Positions 1 to 9,456 of a stretch of DNA of 64,000 nucleotides are shown piece after piece; position 1 is the stretch's first letter, and each line of letters opens with the position of its first letter. Origin of the DNA: Alkaliphilus transvaalensis ATCC 700919 (lineage in GTDB: Bacteria > Bacillota > Clostridia > Peptostreptococcales > Natronincolaceae); NCBI RefSeq assembly GCF_000621485.1, contig NZ_JHYF01000006.1:248001-312000 (forward strand). The letters are read 5' to 3'. The translations under genes and the position numbers were made by a program. A model generated the notes under the pieces. It ran no database searches, was not told the origin of the DNA, and saw nothing but the letters and a program-made list of their open reading frames with translations.

Positions 1-20
1 AGGACTAAAACAGATTAAAA

Positions 21-58
21 AAGAAGTGAAAAGATTTATAAATTCACTTCTTTTTTTT
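21..58 (+). terminator. Rho-independent terminator of a gene left of the window
   Basis: A 10-bp perfect stem (AAGAAGTGAA at 21-30 with TTCACTTCTT at 43-52) is followed by a run of T to 58. No coding sequence precedes it in the window, so it ends a gene that lies outside. Confidence 0.8.
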
Positions 59-191
59 ATAGACATCTCATATATATATAGAGAAATTATACTGGACGAA
101 CCAATGGTTTATCAAACTTTATAACATAATTTAACAGGAAGTAAATATTATTATTATAAGACTTTTTAAATATGTGGAGGGAGGAAATAAA

Positions 192-1766
192 ATGCCTGTA
201 GAGTTAATAAAAGATGTGTTTTCAACAGATCAAATAGTCGGTCAAGATACTGCTCAGGCCATCATAGAAGGAGATATACTGGTTCCAGATATTAAGCCAG
301 ATATTACCCGGGTTATATCAGTTGATGGAATGATTCAAGTGACAAAAAAAGAAGCTGTAGATAATAAAATTAATACAGAAGGGGTTATAAAATTTAAAAT
401 TCTTTATGTTTCTGATAGAGGAGAAGAATCCCTATATAGTATTGATAGTAGTACTGGATTCAAACAATCTATTTCGGTAGAGGGAATCACATCGAAGATG
501 AAAACAGAAGTTAAAGGAGAAATTGAGCATATTGACTTTACCATTAACAATGAACGTAAAATTGGAGTTAAAGCAGTAATTAACCTACAAGGGGTAGGAA
601 TTGAAGAAAGACAGCAGGAACTAACTAAAGAAGTAGGGGGAGTATCTGACCTACAAGTATTAAAAGAAAAACTAAATTATACAGAAATTGTTGGAGAATC
701 TTCAACCGATACCCTAGTAAAGGATACTTTCGAAATTGAAGATGAATTACCTGGTGTTAAAGAAATATTAAAATGGAATGCCAGAGCAATAGAAAAGGAA
801 ACAAAAATCACTGAAGGTAAGGTTATTGTTGGTGGAACAATGATGGTAGAAATTCTTTACATAGGTGAAGATTTAGAAAGTACTTTAAATATCTATAAAA
901 AAGAAATTCCTTTTACCCATTTTATTGAAATGAAGGATGTATATAGTGATTCAAAGTACAAATTAAAATTAAGTGTTAATGATTTATATACCGATATAAA
1001 GGAAGATTTGCAGGGCGAGAGAAGAATCATTGAAGTAGAAGGGGTTACTAAGGTTGATGTTAAGGTGATGGATAGCCAGAGTAAAGAGTTAATTGTAGAT
1101 GCCTACTCGCCAAGCCAAAATCTTAAGTTGCAGAAGGATGAAGTTGTCTTTAAAGAAAATATTGGCATGAACCGAGCCCATATGACTTTAAGAGAAACAT
1201 TAGATATTCCTAATAGCCAACCAGAAATTAAAAGATTGTTCTCCTTACAGGTAAAACCAATATTAACCGACTATAGTCTAGTAGAAGACAAAGCCATTAT
1301 AGAAGGCGTGTTAGAGTCTACAGTTATTTATATTTCAGAAGAAGATTTACAACCCCTCTATAGTTTTATGCAGGAAGTACCTTTTAGACACTATGTAGAT
1401 GTTGATGGCTTAAAGGAAGATATGGAGGCAAATGTAGAACTATCTATTGAAGAGGTAGATTATAGCCTAGTAAACAGTAGTCAAGTTGATATTAAAGTAA
1501 ATATAGGAGCTACTTGTGAAGCCTATGCTAAAAAGGTAATGGAAGTAGTAAATGGAATAGAAGAACTAGAAGAGGCAGTTAATTTATCCCATAAACCAAG
1601 TATTACCCTTTACTTTATGCAAGAGGGAGACACTCTTTGGAAGGTAGCTAAACGATATCATACTACAGTTAAGCAGATATTAGATAGTAATAATGTCGCC
1701 AATATTGAAGATGTTAAGGTAGGAGACTACATACTAATTGAAAAGATACATCAATTTAAGTTTTAA
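192..1766 (+). CDS. SPOCS (DUF3794) and LysM domain protein, spore-associated
   Basis: A 524-residue protein of repeated SPOCS/DUF3794 segments ending in one LysM domain (about residues 475-520, with the typical GDTLWKVAKRY opening and a VGDYILI close). LysM binds peptidoglycan or cortex glycans, and SPOCS proteins occur in sporulating Clostridia, so a role in spore envelope assembly is likely; this is inferred from the family. No signal peptide is seen, which fits synthesis in the mother cell. A GTG at 174 is also in frame, but GGAGGGAGG at 176-184 sits 7 nt before the ATG at 192, so 192 is chosen. It stands alone, followed by its own terminator. Confidence 0.85.
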   Translation: MPVELIKDVFSTDQIVGQDTAQAIIEGDILVPDIKPDITRVISVDGMIQVTKKEAVDNKINTEGVIKFKILYVSDRGEESLYSIDSSTGFKQSISVEGITSKMKTEVKGEIEHIDFTINNERKIGVKAVINLQGVGIEERQQELTKEVGGVSDLQVLKEKLNYTEIVGESSTDTLVKDTFEIEDELPGVKEILKWNARAIEKETKITEGKVIVGGTMMVEILYIGEDLESTLNIYKKEIPFTHFIEMKDVYSDSKYKLKLSVNDLYTDIKEDLQGERRIIEVEGVTKVDVKVMDSQSKELIVDAYSPSQNLKLQKDEVVFKENIGMNRAHMTLRETLDIPNSQPEIKRLFSLQVKPILTDYSLVEDKAIIEGVLESTVIYISEEDLQPLYSFMQEVPFRHYVDVDGLKEDMEANVELSIEEVDYSLVNSSQVDIKVNIGATCEAYAKKVMEVVNGIEELEEAVNLSHKPSITLYFMQEGDTLWKVAKRYHTTVKQILDSNNVANIEDVKVGDYILIEKIHQFKF

Positions 1767-1808
1767 AAAATTCTAAAAGAATTTAAATATTTTAGTATTT
1801 TAGATAAG

Positions 1809-1833
1809 AGACCGCTTTGCAAGGCGGTCTTTT
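1809..1833 (+). terminator. Terminator after the SPOCS-LysM gene
   Basis: Stem AGACCGC (1809-1815) with GCGGTCT (1824-1830), 8-nt loop, then TTTT. It separates the SPOCS gene from ispE. Confidence 0.85.
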
Positions 1834-1938
1834 AATATGATTTATTAGAAAAAAAATAATATCTTTTAAGTCTGTGCAGGAAAATTTCTATTGAGTATAT
1901 AATATATAATGTTAGGAATTATGAAGGAGTTGGTGGGG

Positions 1939-2814
1939 ATGAAAGAAATCCAATTAAAATCTAGAGCAAAAATAAATCTATCCCTAGATGTTATCAATAA
2001 AAGACCCGATGGTTATCATGAAGTTCAGATGATTATGCAGCAGATTGATCTATATGATAAAGTCACTTTAACAGAAAGAACAGATCAGCAAATTAGGGTA
2101 ATGAGTAACTGTCAATTTATCCCTAAGGATTCGGGAAATATTGCCTATCAAGCTGCATTAAAAATGCAGAAATACTTTAATATAAACCAAGGTATCGATA
2201 TATTCATTGAAAAACATATACCTGTGGCGGCAGGTTTAGCTGGTGGAAGCTCAAATGGGGCTGCAGTTATTACTGGACTAAATCGACTATGGAACTTAAA
2301 TCTATCAACAGAAGAAATGATGAAAATAGGTGTTGAAATAGGTGCAGATGTTCCCTTTTGTATTCTTGGTGGAGCCGCTTTGGCGGAGGGAATTGGGGAA
2401 AAGTTAACCCCCATAGAGGGCTTGAAAAATGTGTGGATGGTGATTGCAAAACCAGCATTATCGGTTTCAACTGCAGAAGTATATGGTCAACTAGATTTGT
2501 CTAGAATGATAGATAGACCTAATACGCCAAAACTTTTAAGAGCGATAGAAAAAGGAGATATTACTTCCTTGTCAAAAAATATGAAGAACGTCTTAGAAAC
2601 TGTTACGGAAGTAAAATATCCAGTTATAAAAGAAATTAAAAATAAAATGATGGAATACAATGCCTTAGGTAGTATGATGTCTGGAAGTGGGCCCACTGTA
2701 TTTGGCTTATACAAAAATTACGAAAAAGCAAAATCAGCCTATGAGCATTTATCTATTCTATATAAACAAACATATATGATTCAAAGCTATTGTAGGAGGA
2801 ATGAAGATGAGTAA
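1939..2814 (+). CDS. ispE: 4-diphosphocytidyl-2-C-methyl-D-erythritol kinase
   Basis: A GHMP-family kinase of 291 residues that phosphorylates CDP-methylerythritol with ATP in the MEP isoprenoid pathway, in the cytosol. Visible marks are the opening SRAKINLSLDV with YHEV, the phosphate-binding loop PVAAGLAGGSSNGAAV (about residues 95-110) and the C-terminal GSMMSGSGPTVFG motif (about 244-256). In-frame starts exist at 1909 and 1921, but two -10-like TATAAT hexamers end at 1903 and 1910, and AAGGAG at 1924-1929 precedes the ATG at 1939, so 1939 is preferred. The 3' end overlaps the following gntR gene by 8 nt, so the two are probably co-transcribed. Confidence 0.95.
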   Translation: MKEIQLKSRAKINLSLDVINKRPDGYHEVQMIMQQIDLYDKVTLTERTDQQIRVMSNCQFIPKDSGNIAYQAALKMQKYFNINQGIDIFIEKHIPVAAGLAGGSSNGAAVITGLNRLWNLNLSTEEMMKIGVEIGADVPFCILGGAALAEGIGEKLTPIEGLKNVWMVIAKPALSVSTAEVYGQLDLSRMIDRPNTPKLLRAIEKGDITSLSKNMKNVLETVTEVKYPVIKEIKNKMMEYNALGSMMSGSGPTVFGLYKNYEKAKSAYEHLSILYKQTYMIQSYCRRNEDE

Positions 2815-3517
2815 TTTGCAAAACCTTAAAATTGAAGGATTTAAACCCCTAAGGGAAATTGTATTTGAAAATTTAAGAGAGGCAATTTTGGAAGGAAGGC
2901 TGGAGCCAGGACAAAGGCTTATGGAGATTCAACTGGCAGAGCAATTGGGGGTAAGTCGGACACCTGTAAGAGAAGCGATTAGAAAATTAGAACTAGAGGA
3001 ACTAGTCATTATGATTCCTCGAAAGGGTGCTTATGTTGCCGATGTCTCAATAAAAGATATCCTAGAGGTATTAGAAATTAGAGGGGTTTTAGAAGGGCTT
3101 GCAGCCTCACTAGCAGCAGATCGAATGACAGATGAAGAACTAGACGAACTAGAACTAATCTCCTATCAATTTAAGCAATTCTATCAAAAAGATGATATTC
3201 CAGGCATGATTGAAAAGGATGTTGAATTCCATGATCGAATTGTGAATTCATCTCGAAATGCTAAATTAAATCAAATTCTTCAAGGTTTAAGGGAGCAAAT
3301 TTATCGTTTCCGTGTAACATATATTTCAGAGTATAACAAAGCTAAAGAATTAGTTGAAGAACACCAAGCAATTCTTGAAGCCCTTTCTCAGCGAGATTCA
3401 GAACGGGCAGCGGAATGTGCAACAAAACATATCGAAAATTTAGGTAGTCACATGATGGAGGCAGTATTAAAAGATAAAGAGGGGAAAAAGGAAATCACAC
3501 CACAGGAGGAAGTATAG
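2807..3517 (+). CDS. GntR-family transcriptional regulator, FadR/FCD type
   Basis: A 236-residue regulator with an N-terminal winged helix (about residues 10-75, including QLAEQLGVSRTPVREAIRKLE) and a helical FCD ligand domain (about 85-215). FCD-type GntR proteins usually bind an organic acid and act as homodimeric repressors; the ligand here cannot be read from sequence. The ribosome site AGGAGGA (2794-2800) touches an in-frame ATG at 2801 but sits 6 nt before the ATG at 2807, which is chosen. It overlaps ispE and lies 3 bp before the nucleotidyltransferase gene, so the three form one operon. Confidence 0.9.
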   Translation: MSNLQNLKIEGFKPLREIVFENLREAILEGRLEPGQRLMEIQLAEQLGVSRTPVREAIRKLELEELVIMIPRKGAYVADVSIKDILEVLEIRGVLEGLAASLAADRMTDEELDELELISYQFKQFYQKDDIPGMIEKDVEFHDRIVNSSRNAKLNQILQGLREQIYRFRVTYISEYNKAKELVEEHQAILEALSQRDSERAAECATKHIENLGSHMMEAVLKDKEGKKEITPQEEV

Positions 3518-3520
3518 TCC

Positions 3521-4255
3521 ATGAATGCAGTAATCTTAGCTGGAGGAAGAATTGGAGATGGTGAGTCCCCAAAAATAAATAAAGCTTTACTAAATTTTAA
3601 AGGTTATCCAATGATAAAATATGTAATTAACGCCTTAAAAAATTCTGAATCTATTGAAAATATCATGGTTATAGGCAATACAGAAGAATTAAAAAAAGTA
3701 ATAGGTAATGAAGTAGATGTCCTTGTAGCAGAAAAAGAATCTATCATTGATAACCTACTGTTAGCCACTGATCATTTTGGGGAAGATCATCATATTTTGA
3801 TTTCAACATGTGATATCCCTTTGTTAAAAGGAAGTATGATTACTGATTTTATAGAAAAAGCCAACCATGAAACTATCGAACTAGTCTATCCAATTATCGA
3901 AAAAGATCTGTGTCAGAAGGTTTTTCCTGATGTTAAGAGAACCTTTGTTACTTTAAAAGATGGTTCCTATACAGGGGGAAATTTAGTGCTAATTAACCCT
4001 AAAGCGATAGATAAGATTGAAAAAGTGGCAAGGCTAATGGTTGAAAATCGTAAGAATCCAGTTAAGATGAGTAGCATATTAGGTTTAAAGTTCCTTTTTA
4101 AGTTATTAGTTCGCCAGCTAACGATAAAAGAAATAGAAAATCACATAGAAAAACGATTTAATATAAGGGCAACGGCTTTAATTAATCAACACCCCGAAAT
4201 CGGAAACGATGTGGATCGGGTTGAAGATATAAAAGTCCTTGAAAAATATATTTAA
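3521..4255 (+). CDS. MobA-like NTP transferase domain protein
   Basis: A 244-residue cytosolic protein beginning MNAVILAGGR, the nucleotide-binding signature of the MobA/GlmU-N fold, followed by a KALLNFKGYPMIKYVINAL segment. It also has a CDIPLL segment matching the metal-binding aspartate region of these enzymes. The family transfers NMP to molybdopterin or to a sugar or alcohol phosphate; the substrate cannot be assigned. A molybdopterin role is not supported by neighbours apart from a distant XdhC-like gene at 14.4 kb. It starts 3 bp after the gntR stop, with GGAGGA upstream inside gntR. Confidence 0.75.
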   Translation: MNAVILAGGRIGDGESPKINKALLNFKGYPMIKYVINALKNSESIENIMVIGNTEELKKVIGNEVDVLVAEKESIIDNLLLATDHFGEDHHILISTCDIPLLKGSMITDFIEKANHETIELVYPIIEKDLCQKVFPDVKRTFVTLKDGSYTGGNLVLINPKAIDKIEKVARLMVENRKNPVKMSSILGLKFLFKLLVRQLTIKEIENHIEKRFNIRATALINQHPEIGNDVDRVEDIKVLEKYI

Positions 4256-4260
4256 TAAGT

Positions 4261-4341
4261 CTCGTTGAACACTAAGCAGTGAAGTTTTTATTTTGCATTA
4301 ATATAAATATAATATCAATTATGCAATTTTCTCAAATAAAT
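4261..4341 (+). repeat. Dispersed intergenic repeat R1, copy 1
   Basis: About 81 bp closely matching 32917-32997 (roughly 85% by eye). Both copies carry TTGAACAC, CAGTGAAG, a TTGCATTAATAT half and an AATTATGCAA half, so each can fold through TTGCAT...ATGCAA. No coding frame is conserved. Function is unknown. Confidence 0.7.
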
Positions 4342-4418
4342 AAACAAAATAGAAACAAAGCAGAAATCTATCCTAAAAAGGGTAGATTTTTTTCATTTCA
4401 ACAGATTTTAGATTTATT

Positions 4419-4448
4419 GTATATAAAATCCTTAAAATGTAAAAATTA
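4419..4448 (+). promoter_or_regulatory. Candidate forespore (sigma-F/G) promoter for the germination operon
   Basis: GTATA at 4419-4423, then 15 bp, then GTAAAAATTA at 4439-4448. This matches the sigma-F -10 consensus GGnnAnAnT except for the second G. The A-rich context weakens it, but germinant-receptor operons are forespore-expressed in known species. Confidence 0.35.
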
Positions 4449-4480
4449 TATTATGAAATTATGGAAAAGTAGGTGGTAAA

Positions 4481-4687
4481 ATGGAAGTTTTAGATGTAAT
4501 AGCTGGTTTATTCAATATATTTATTTTAGTTATCATTTTAGCCATAGGAATATATACCCTATTGGTAGATGCCTCAAAGTTAAGGAAAAGAGAGTTTTTT
4601 AAAGAAATGAAAATTGCAAAGATTATTTCCTATATTTATATAGTAGGTGGCCTTATTAGTTTTATTGCGTTAAAGATATTAGAGTAA
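4481..4687 (+). CDS. Small two-helix membrane protein of unknown function
   Basis: A 68-residue protein with two predicted membrane helices (about residues 8-27 and 47-65) joined by a basic loop, KLRKREFFKEMKIAK. AGGTGG at 4471-4476 precedes the ATG by 4 nt. It ends 14 bp before the gerA-type gene and is likely its first operon partner, which suggests a role in the germinant receptor or its assembly; this is inferred from position only. I recall similar small proteins in clostridial genomes without a known function. Confidence 0.7.
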   Translation: MEVLDVIAGLFNIFILVIILAIGIYTLLVDASKLRKREFFKEMKIAKIISYIYIVGGLISFIALKILE

Positions 4688-4701
4688 AGGAGAGGTGAAG
4701 A

Positions 4702-6282
4702 ATGGGGTTATGGAAGAAATTATTTGGGGAGAAAAAGAAGCAAAAAGATGGTGCTAAAACACCACCCAACAAAAGCTTAGAAAAGAACCTAAAAATGATT
4801 AAAGAAATATTAGTTGACTGTGATGATATTATCTATAGAGAAATGGAAATTGGCGTAGATCATAAAACTAAGGCTGCATTAGTGTTTGTAGATGGAATGG
4901 TTAATACACCTGTACTAAATGAATTTGTGCTAAATAATGTTCTCGTGGGTTCGAGAATTGCTCCACCCGATGGAGCCCAAATTAAAAATCAATTAAGTGA
5001 TCATTTGCAAAAACAAACGATTGCCGTTGCAGAAATTACAGAGGTTGAGACCATTGAAGAAGCCTTAGACTTCATGCTAACAGGCGAGACTATTTTTTTA
5101 GTGGATAATTATAATAAAATTGTTGTCATTGCCTCGAAGGGTTTCCAATCGAGGGGGATTTCAGAGCCTCAGACGGAGGCGATTATAAGAGGACCAAGGG
5201 ACGGGTTTAATGAAGTATTTAAAGTTAATGCTGCATTAATCCGTAGAAGGGTAAGAGACTCAAAGTTAAAGGTAAAGCAAATGAAAATTGGCAAGCGCTC
5301 AAAAACCGATGTGGCAGTTATGTATATAGAAGATATTGTAGATAAATCTGTTCTAAAAGAAACTAATAGACGCCTTAAACAAATTGATATCGATGCTATT
5401 CTAGACAGTGGTTATATAGAGCAGTTGATAGAGGATGACTGGACATCTCCCTTTCCACAAATTCAAAATACAGAAAGACCAGATGTGGCTTCAGCTGCAT
5501 TGTATGAGGGAAGAATTGTGATCCTTGTAGATAATAGTCCCTTTGCGTTGGTTGTACCTGCTACCCTTAATGCCATGATGCAGTCGGCTGAAGACTATTA
5601 TGAAAGATGGAACATTGCCACGGCAGTAAGAATACTTCGATATGTTGCTGCCATTATATCTTTAATACTTCCATCGATTTATGTAGCAGCTACTTCTTTT
5701 CATCCTCAAATGGTACCTACACAATTAGCAATCTATTTATCGGTTACCAGAAGTACTGTACCCTTTCCTGCTATCGTAGAGGCCCTTTTAATGGAAGCCA
5801 CCATAGAGTTATTAAGGGAAGCAGGGGTAAGACTACCGGGGCCTATTGGGTCTACAATCGGGATTGTAGGGGGGCTAGTAATTGGACAAGCGGCAGTAGA
5901 AGCTGGAATTGTAGGACCTTTAATGGTGGTTTTTGTAGCAATTACAGCCATCGCCTCCTTTGCAATTCCAAGTTATAACGTGGCTATAGCCTTTAGGCTA
6001 TTACGTTTTTTATTCATATTTGCAGCAGGGTTCTTAGGTCTATATGGGATCATGTTAAGCTTTCTAGTTATTCTAGTTCACCTATGTAGTTTAAAAAGCT
6101 TCAATGTGCCTTATTTATCACCCTTTGTAACCTTTATTGACGAGTCGGGAGATTTAGGAGATACCTTTGTTAGAGAGCCCCTCTTAGCTATGAATAATCG
6201 TAATCAGCATGTGAATCCAAACCAAAGAAATCGTTTGGATGATAAGAGGCAAGAGTATTTTGGCAATGAGGAGGAAAGATGA
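4702..6282 (+). CDS. Spore germination receptor subunit, GerA family (A subunit)
   Basis: A 526-residue protein of the GerAA/GerKA family. It has a long hydrophilic N-terminal half with the family's GPRDGFNE and N-A-LIRRR-DSKLK motifs (about residues 163-185), then a C-terminal set of membrane helices from about residue 305 to 465. It would sit in the inner membrane of the spore as part of a nutrient germinant receptor with the B and C subunits encoded next. The start has AGGAGAGGTG 5 nt upstream. Its last 4 bp (ATGA) overlap the B-subunit gene, typical of translational coupling in gerA operons. Confidence 0.93.
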   Translation: MGLWKKLFGEKKKQKDGAKTPPNKSLEKNLKMIKEILVDCDDIIYREMEIGVDHKTKAALVFVDGMVNTPVLNEFVLNNVLVGSRIAPPDGAQIKNQLSDHLQKQTIAVAEITEVETIEEALDFMLTGETIFLVDNYNKIVVIASKGFQSRGISEPQTEAIIRGPRDGFNEVFKVNAALIRRRVRDSKLKVKQMKIGKRSKTDVAVMYIEDIVDKSVLKETNRRLKQIDIDAILDSGYIEQLIEDDWTSPFPQIQNTERPDVASAALYEGRIVILVDNSPFALVVPATLNAMMQSAEDYYERWNIATAVRILRYVAAIISLILPSIYVAATSFHPQMVPTQLAIYLSVTRSTVPFPAIVEALLMEATIELLREAGVRLPGPIGSTIGIVGGLVIGQAAVEAGIVGPLMVVFVAITAIASFAIPSYNVAIAFRLLRFLFIFAAGFLGLYGIMLSFLVILVHLCSLKSFNVPYLSPFVTFIDESGDLGDTFVREPLLAMNNRNQHVNPNQRNRLDDKRQEYFGNEEER

Positions 6283-7394
6283 TGAATTTTGATAATAATA
6301 GGATTTCAGCCACTCAGTTGGGGAGCATACTACTACTTACCATCGTGGGGACAGGAATATTAACCTTACCTAGAGCACTGGCAGAGGCGGTAGGCCCCGA
6401 TGGATGGATTTTAATACTAATTGGAGGAATTATTACCATAGGCTTGGTTTTAATCCATACTTACATTGTCAAGTCTTTTCCAGGAAAAAGGTATATCGAA
6501 ATACTTAGTGAAACTTTATCAAAACCTGTAGCCTATTTTTTAGTGGCTCTTTATGTAATCTATTTTATTATTTTAAATGGCTCCTTAGTCAGGATTTTTT
6601 CTGAGGTAGTAAAAATGTTTTTACTTTTAAGGACACCAATAGAGGTGATCATTTTTACAATTTTGTTGGTGGCAGCTTACTTGGCCAGAAGTGGGATAGA
6701 AGCTTTGGCAAGGATGGCAGAGCTATTAGTACCTTTAATATTTATACCTTCTATTATTTTATTTGCATTAGCGACCCAAGGTAGTGACTTAACTAATTTA
6801 ATGCCTGTATTAGAAACTTCGATTGAAGATTTAATTGCAGGGATTCCCACTATTGTCTTTAGTTTTTTAGGCTTTGAAATATTGTTGATATTTGGTTATT
6901 ATGTTAATAAACCAAAACAGGTGATGAAAAAAAGCTCTATAGCAATTTTGGTGGCAATGGCTATTTATTCACTGCTAAACATTGTAACCATTGCTCAATT
7001 TGGGGTAGAACAAACAGTTCATCTAAATTGGCCAACATTAAGTTTATTTAAGACCATTGAATTTCCAGGACTGTTTATAGAAAATGTAGAGGCAGTTGTT
7101 ATGGGGATGTGGGTTATGACGGTATTTATGTCTATTGCACCACTATTATTGGTAAAGGTAATTTTGCTAGGAGATCTATTTGGAGCAAGGGATAATCGGT
7201 TTTTTGCCTTACCCCTATTACCTCTTTTATACTTTATAGCCCTGTCTGCTGATAGTATGGCTGCAGCCTATAGTTATTTAGATATATTTGTAAATTATAC
7301 TGCCCCTGCGGTATTGTTGGGGGTGCCAATTTTAATTATAATTGTGATGAAAATTAAAAAAACTTCTAAAAGGGAGGGGGATGCTAATGTTTAA
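6279..7394 (+). CDS. Spore germination receptor subunit, GerB family (permease-like B subunit)
   Basis: A 371-residue polytopic membrane protein with about ten helices, of the endospore-germination permease family in the APC superfamily. It opens with ISATQLGSILLLTIVGTGILTLPR, the family's first-helix pattern split here at its TIVGTG turn. The B subunit is thought to recognise the germinant. ATGATG gives two possible starts, 6279 and 6282; GAGGAGGA just upstream serves either. It overlaps the A subunit at its start and the C subunit at its end. Confidence 0.93.
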   Translation: MMNFDNNRISATQLGSILLLTIVGTGILTLPRALAEAVGPDGWILILIGGIITIGLVLIHTYIVKSFPGKRYIEILSETLSKPVAYFLVALYVIYFIILNGSLVRIFSEVVKMFLLLRTPIEVIIFTILLVAAYLARSGIEALARMAELLVPLIFIPSIILFALATQGSDLTNLMPVLETSIEDLIAGIPTIVFSFLGFEILLIFGYYVNKPKQVMKKSSIAILVAMAIYSLLNIVTIAQFGVEQTVHLNWPTLSLFKTIEFPGLFIENVEAVVMGMWVMTVFMSIAPLLLVKVILLGDLFGARDNRFFALPLLPLLYFIALSADSMAAAYSYLDIFVNYTAPAVLLGVPILIIIVMKIKKTSKREGDANV

Positions 7395-8547
7395 GCGAAA
7401 AAAAAGTCTAGTACTTGTGCCCCTTGTAGTTGCTCTAATATTAACGGGATGTTGGGATAAAATAGAGTCCGATGAAAGGGCCTTTGTTTTGGCATTAGGA
7501 ATAGACCATGTAGTGCCCCAACAAGAGGGGGGAGAAATAGAAGAAATTGCCCACGAAGCCCATTATCGAGTAACCTATTTCTTTCCAAAGCCTGAAATTG
7601 GCTTTGGAGGTGAAGCAGAAGTGATTAATGCCTTAATGAGTAGTGTAGGAGAAAATATTTATATGACTGAATGGCAAGTGGCAACTAGGAGTAATAACGA
7701 GATATTTTTAGGACACTTAAAGGCAGTTGTACTGGGGGAAGAAGTAGTGAAAAACGAGCATATGTTTAGGGAAATTTTAGATGCCTTTGAAAAGGACCCC
7801 CTCATTAGTAGAAAAATTAGTTTAGCTATTGTTGAGGGGGAAGCAAAGGATATTTTAGAAGTAGAGCCCCATTTAGAACCTGCAACGGGACAATTTATTG
7901 CAGATCTATTTAGGGGAAGAGATGTATCGGCCCGAGTTCCTCTACATGACCTAAATGATATTTTAATTTCTCTACATAAAAACGGTAATGTAGCAATTCC
8001 TCGTATCATGGCTTCAGAAAATGAGATTAAAAAAGGTGGAGCAGCCATCATTAATAATTTTCAATTAGTCGGCTGGCTAGGAGAACGGGAAAGTGTAGGT
8101 CTAATGGTTGCTAAAGGGGAAGTAAAAATGTTTAACTTAACGGTAAGGGACGATGACGATATTGTGATTCCTTTTCAAGTTACTGAAACCAATAGTAGAT
8201 ATAGTGTAGAAGAAGATAACGACCAGATAAAACTTACTATTAATATTGATTTAGAAGGGGATATTATTCAATACTACTTTGACCCTAAGAAGGATGTTCT
8301 AGACCCAGAATTTCTTAACACTCTACAAGACAAGATTAATCATAACGTAGAAACTATGGTTACCCATACAATTAAGAAACTACAAGAAGAACTTAGAACA
8401 GATGTTTTAGAACTGGACGACTACATCAAAAAGTTTCATCATGACATTTGGAGACGGGTAGGTGATGACTGGGATGAAGTCTTTCCCACAGTAGACATTA
8501 GTGTTATCGTTGATACAGAGATTAGAAGAGTCGGTTTATCCCGATAA
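7387..8547 (+). CDS. Spore germination lipoprotein, Ger(x)C family (C subunit)
   Basis: A 386-residue lipoprotein. A basic N-terminus, hydrophobic stretch and lipobox LTGC put the lipidated cysteine at residue 22, followed directly by the family's WDKIE-DERAFVLALGID opening. It completes the A-B-C germinant receptor. GGGAGGGGG (7372-7380) abuts an ATG at 7381 but is 6 nt before the ATG at 7387, so the latter is chosen; it then overlaps the B gene by 8 nt. The gene is full length for the family. Confidence 0.92.
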   Translation: MFKRKKSLVLVPLVVALILTGCWDKIESDERAFVLALGIDHVVPQQEGGEIEEIAHEAHYRVTYFFPKPEIGFGGEAEVINALMSSVGENIYMTEWQVATRSNNEIFLGHLKAVVLGEEVVKNEHMFREILDAFEKDPLISRKISLAIVEGEAKDILEVEPHLEPATGQFIADLFRGRDVSARVPLHDLNDILISLHKNGNVAIPRIMASENEIKKGGAAIINNFQLVGWLGERESVGLMVAKGEVKMFNLTVRDDDDIVIPFQVTETNSRYSVEEDNDQIKLTINIDLEGDIIQYYFDPKKDVLDPEFLNTLQDKINHNVETMVTHTIKKLQEELRTDVLELDDYIKKFHHDIWRRVGDDWDEVFPTVDISVIVDTEIRRVGLSR

Positions 8548-8573
8548 TACTTTAGATAATTAAGTTAATCTTG

Positions 8574-8602
8574 TATATTTTTTCCCTTAGATGAACATAC
8601 TG
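8574..8602 (+). promoter_or_regulatory. Candidate sigma-F promoter of spoIIR
   Basis: GTATA (8574-8578), 14-bp spacer, GAACATACTG (8593-8602). The -10 matches GGnnAnAnT except the second G. spoIIR is sigma-F-dependent in Bacillus subtilis, and the 14-bp geometry equals that of the candidate upstream of yabS at 25911. Confidence 0.5.
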
Positions 8603-8642
8603 AGAATATAACAATGAATTAGATACTTAGGGGGAAAATGGA

Positions 8643-9302
8643 ATGAATAAAAAACGATTAATAATGATGGTGGCTCTAATATTGTTGATTAGCTATGCCT
8701 TTGTAAGTGCATCAAATTTTATAGCTAATGAGGCTAAATATGAAAATAGCTTGATAAGGTTTCATGTATTAGCAAATAGCGATTCGCCAGAAGACCAACA
8801 ATTAAAGCTTAAGGTAAGGGATCGAATTATGATGGACATGGCGGAGGTTTTAGAAGGGGTCAGCAGTATAGCCGAGAGTAGAGACATCATAACAGACAAT
8901 TTAAATAGAATTCAGCAAATAGCAAAAGAAGAAATTGAAAAAAATGGAATAGATTATGAGGTAGAAGTTGTATTAGGAGAGCATATCTTTCCCACTAGAA
9001 AATATGGAAATATCATCTTTTCAGCTGGCAATTACGAAGCTTTGCGGGTGATCATTGGTGAAGGAGAAGGACAAAATTGGTGGTGTGTGATGTTTCCTCC
9101 CCTATGTTTTATAGATGTTAAAAATGGTTTAGTTGATGAAAAAACACAGCAACAATTACAGTCAGCCCTGTCGGAAGAAGAATATCAACTAGTTTATGCA
9201 CAAGTTGATGAAAAAGAAATTCCATTACAGCTTAGATCAAAAATTGTAGATTTTTATAGAAGCTCACGGGATCAGGTGGTTAAGTTAGCCACTAGCTTCT
9301 AA
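8643..9302 (+). CDS. spoIIR: Stage II sporulation protein R
   Basis: A 219-residue secreted signalling protein. It has an N-terminal hydrophobic helix (about residues 5-24), the family's IRFHVLANSDSPEDQ motif (about 38-52), and the conserved NWWCVMFPPLCF segment (about 147-158). In Bacillus, SpoIIR made in the forespore crosses to the intermembrane space and triggers SpoIIGA to process pro-sigma-E in the mother cell. AGGGGGAAA precedes the ATG. It is monocistronic, followed by a strong hairpin. Confidence 0.95.
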   Translation: MNKKRLIMMVALILLISYAFVSASNFIANEAKYENSLIRFHVLANSDSPEDQQLKLKVRDRIMMDMAEVLEGVSSIAESRDIITDNLNRIQQIAKEEIEKNGIDYEVEVVLGEHIFPTRKYGNIIFSAGNYEALRVIIGEGEGQNWWCVMFPPLCFIDVKNGLVDEKTQQQLQSALSEEEYQLVYAQVDEKEIPLQLRSKIVDFYRSSRDQVVKLATSF

Positions 9303-9327
9303 TATAATAGAATAAAGTTTAATTTAT

Positions 9328-9384
9328 ACTCCCCTTTAGGGTATTGGAAAAGTTAATCTGATATCACTAAAGGGGAGTAGTTTA
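9328..9384. terminator. Terminator between convergent spoIIR and the XRE-TPR gene
   Basis: A 12-bp perfect stem ACTCCCCTTTAG (9328-9339) with CTAAAGGGGAGT (9367-9378), followed by AGTTTATT. It lies between convergent genes and could serve both strands, though the T-tract is short on each side. Confidence 0.65.
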
Positions 9385-9456
9385 TTATATTTATTCGCTA
9401 AAACTTTGTTAGGTTAAGTACCCGACAATGGTTTTGATATTCTAAAAATAAAAATA

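Noticed and set aside
4279-4479. 66-residue open frame before the small two-helix protein gene
   Set aside because: No ribosome site, overlaps repeat R1 and a candidate promoter, and its composition looks like translated AT-rich intergenic DNA.
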